A stretch of 64,000 nucleotides of DNA from Leptodactylus fallax (lineage: Eukaryota; Chordata; Amphibia; Anura; Leptodactylidae), in assembly GCA_947044405.1 (NCBI GenBank), contig CAMRHE010000360.1, positions 421,001-485,000 of the forward strand. The letters are read 5' to 3'. The notes under the pieces are model-generated. The model had not been told where the DNA came from. It did no database searches and worked only from the letters and a program-made list of their open reading frames with translations. The position numbers and the translations under genes are program-made. Shown piece after piece: positions 63,918 to 64,000 of this stretch (position 1 is the stretch's first letter; every line of letters starts with the position of its first letter).

Positions 63918-64000
63918 TGAACAGAACTACTGTGATGCTTGTCTGGTCTGTGTCACATGTACTGTGCATGTGACATACTTGCAACATTTACCTTTCTGGA

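Noticed and set aside
1..64000. tRNA genes or a rRNA gene
   Set aside because: I saw no cloverleaf with paired A and B boxes and no rRNA wording; only a tRNA-complementary primer site of LTR elements.

Overview
The window is eukaryotic, intron-containing, repeat-saturated DNA, most likely from a frog (anuran). The reasons are two C2H2 zinc-finger genes of the frog type (KRAB-like exon plus acidic repeats with IKEE/IKKE motifs) and a repeat fauna typical of Xenopus-like genomes: CR1, L2 and Tx1/L1 LINEs, several Tc1 families, TTAA-flanked elements, hAT MITEs, a Helitron and Gypsy elements. I cannot name the species. No bacterial-type operons, CRISPR array or tRNA gene was seen.

Layout. 1-1971: last exon and 3' end of a zinc-finger gene (+). 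2000-7073: foldback and DNA transposons, including a Tc1 element with a TTAA element inside it. 7871-19756: a degraded autonomous-type Helitron (Rep plus Pif1-like helicase) split by a nearly full-length Tx1/L1 LINE whose ORF2 is open over 1261 codons. 19757-22750: hAT-type repeats. 22755-28420: a complete zinc-finger gene on the minus strand, with a non-coding first exon, three short exons (one KRAB-A-like) and a finger exon; its first intron holds a Tc1 element with a DD37E signature. 27875-32225: minisatellite, CR1 LINE and an LTR remnant. 33860-39148: a Tc1 element containing a second Tc1, which contains an L2 LINE, with a hAT MITE in its right arm. 40748-40972 (-): a sequence closely resembling 7SL/SRP RNA without its S domain, ending in a T run. 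41241-46856: fragments of L1, a Tc1 element, an LTR with an adjoining open frame, LTR pieces split by a SPIN-like hAT end, and a minisatellite. 46860-50754 and 56147-60275: two copies, in opposite orientation, of a non-autonomous Gypsy-type family with gag but no reverse transcriptase. 52945-62875: a complete Gypsy element with duplicated target site whose pol order is integrase, reverse transcriptase, RNase H (Gmr1-like order); the second non-autonomous copy sits inside its integrase.

How the parts relate. The only probable host genes are the two zinc-finger genes (likely nuclear DNA-binding repressors) and perhaps the 7SL-like RNA. Nearly everything else is transposon sequence, and nesting gives a relative chronology: for example Gmr1-like Gypsy first, then the gag-only element, and Helitron first, then LINE. 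Coordinates of element ends backed by target-site duplications are firm; ends of old fragments are approximate. Family names come from motif recognition without database searching.
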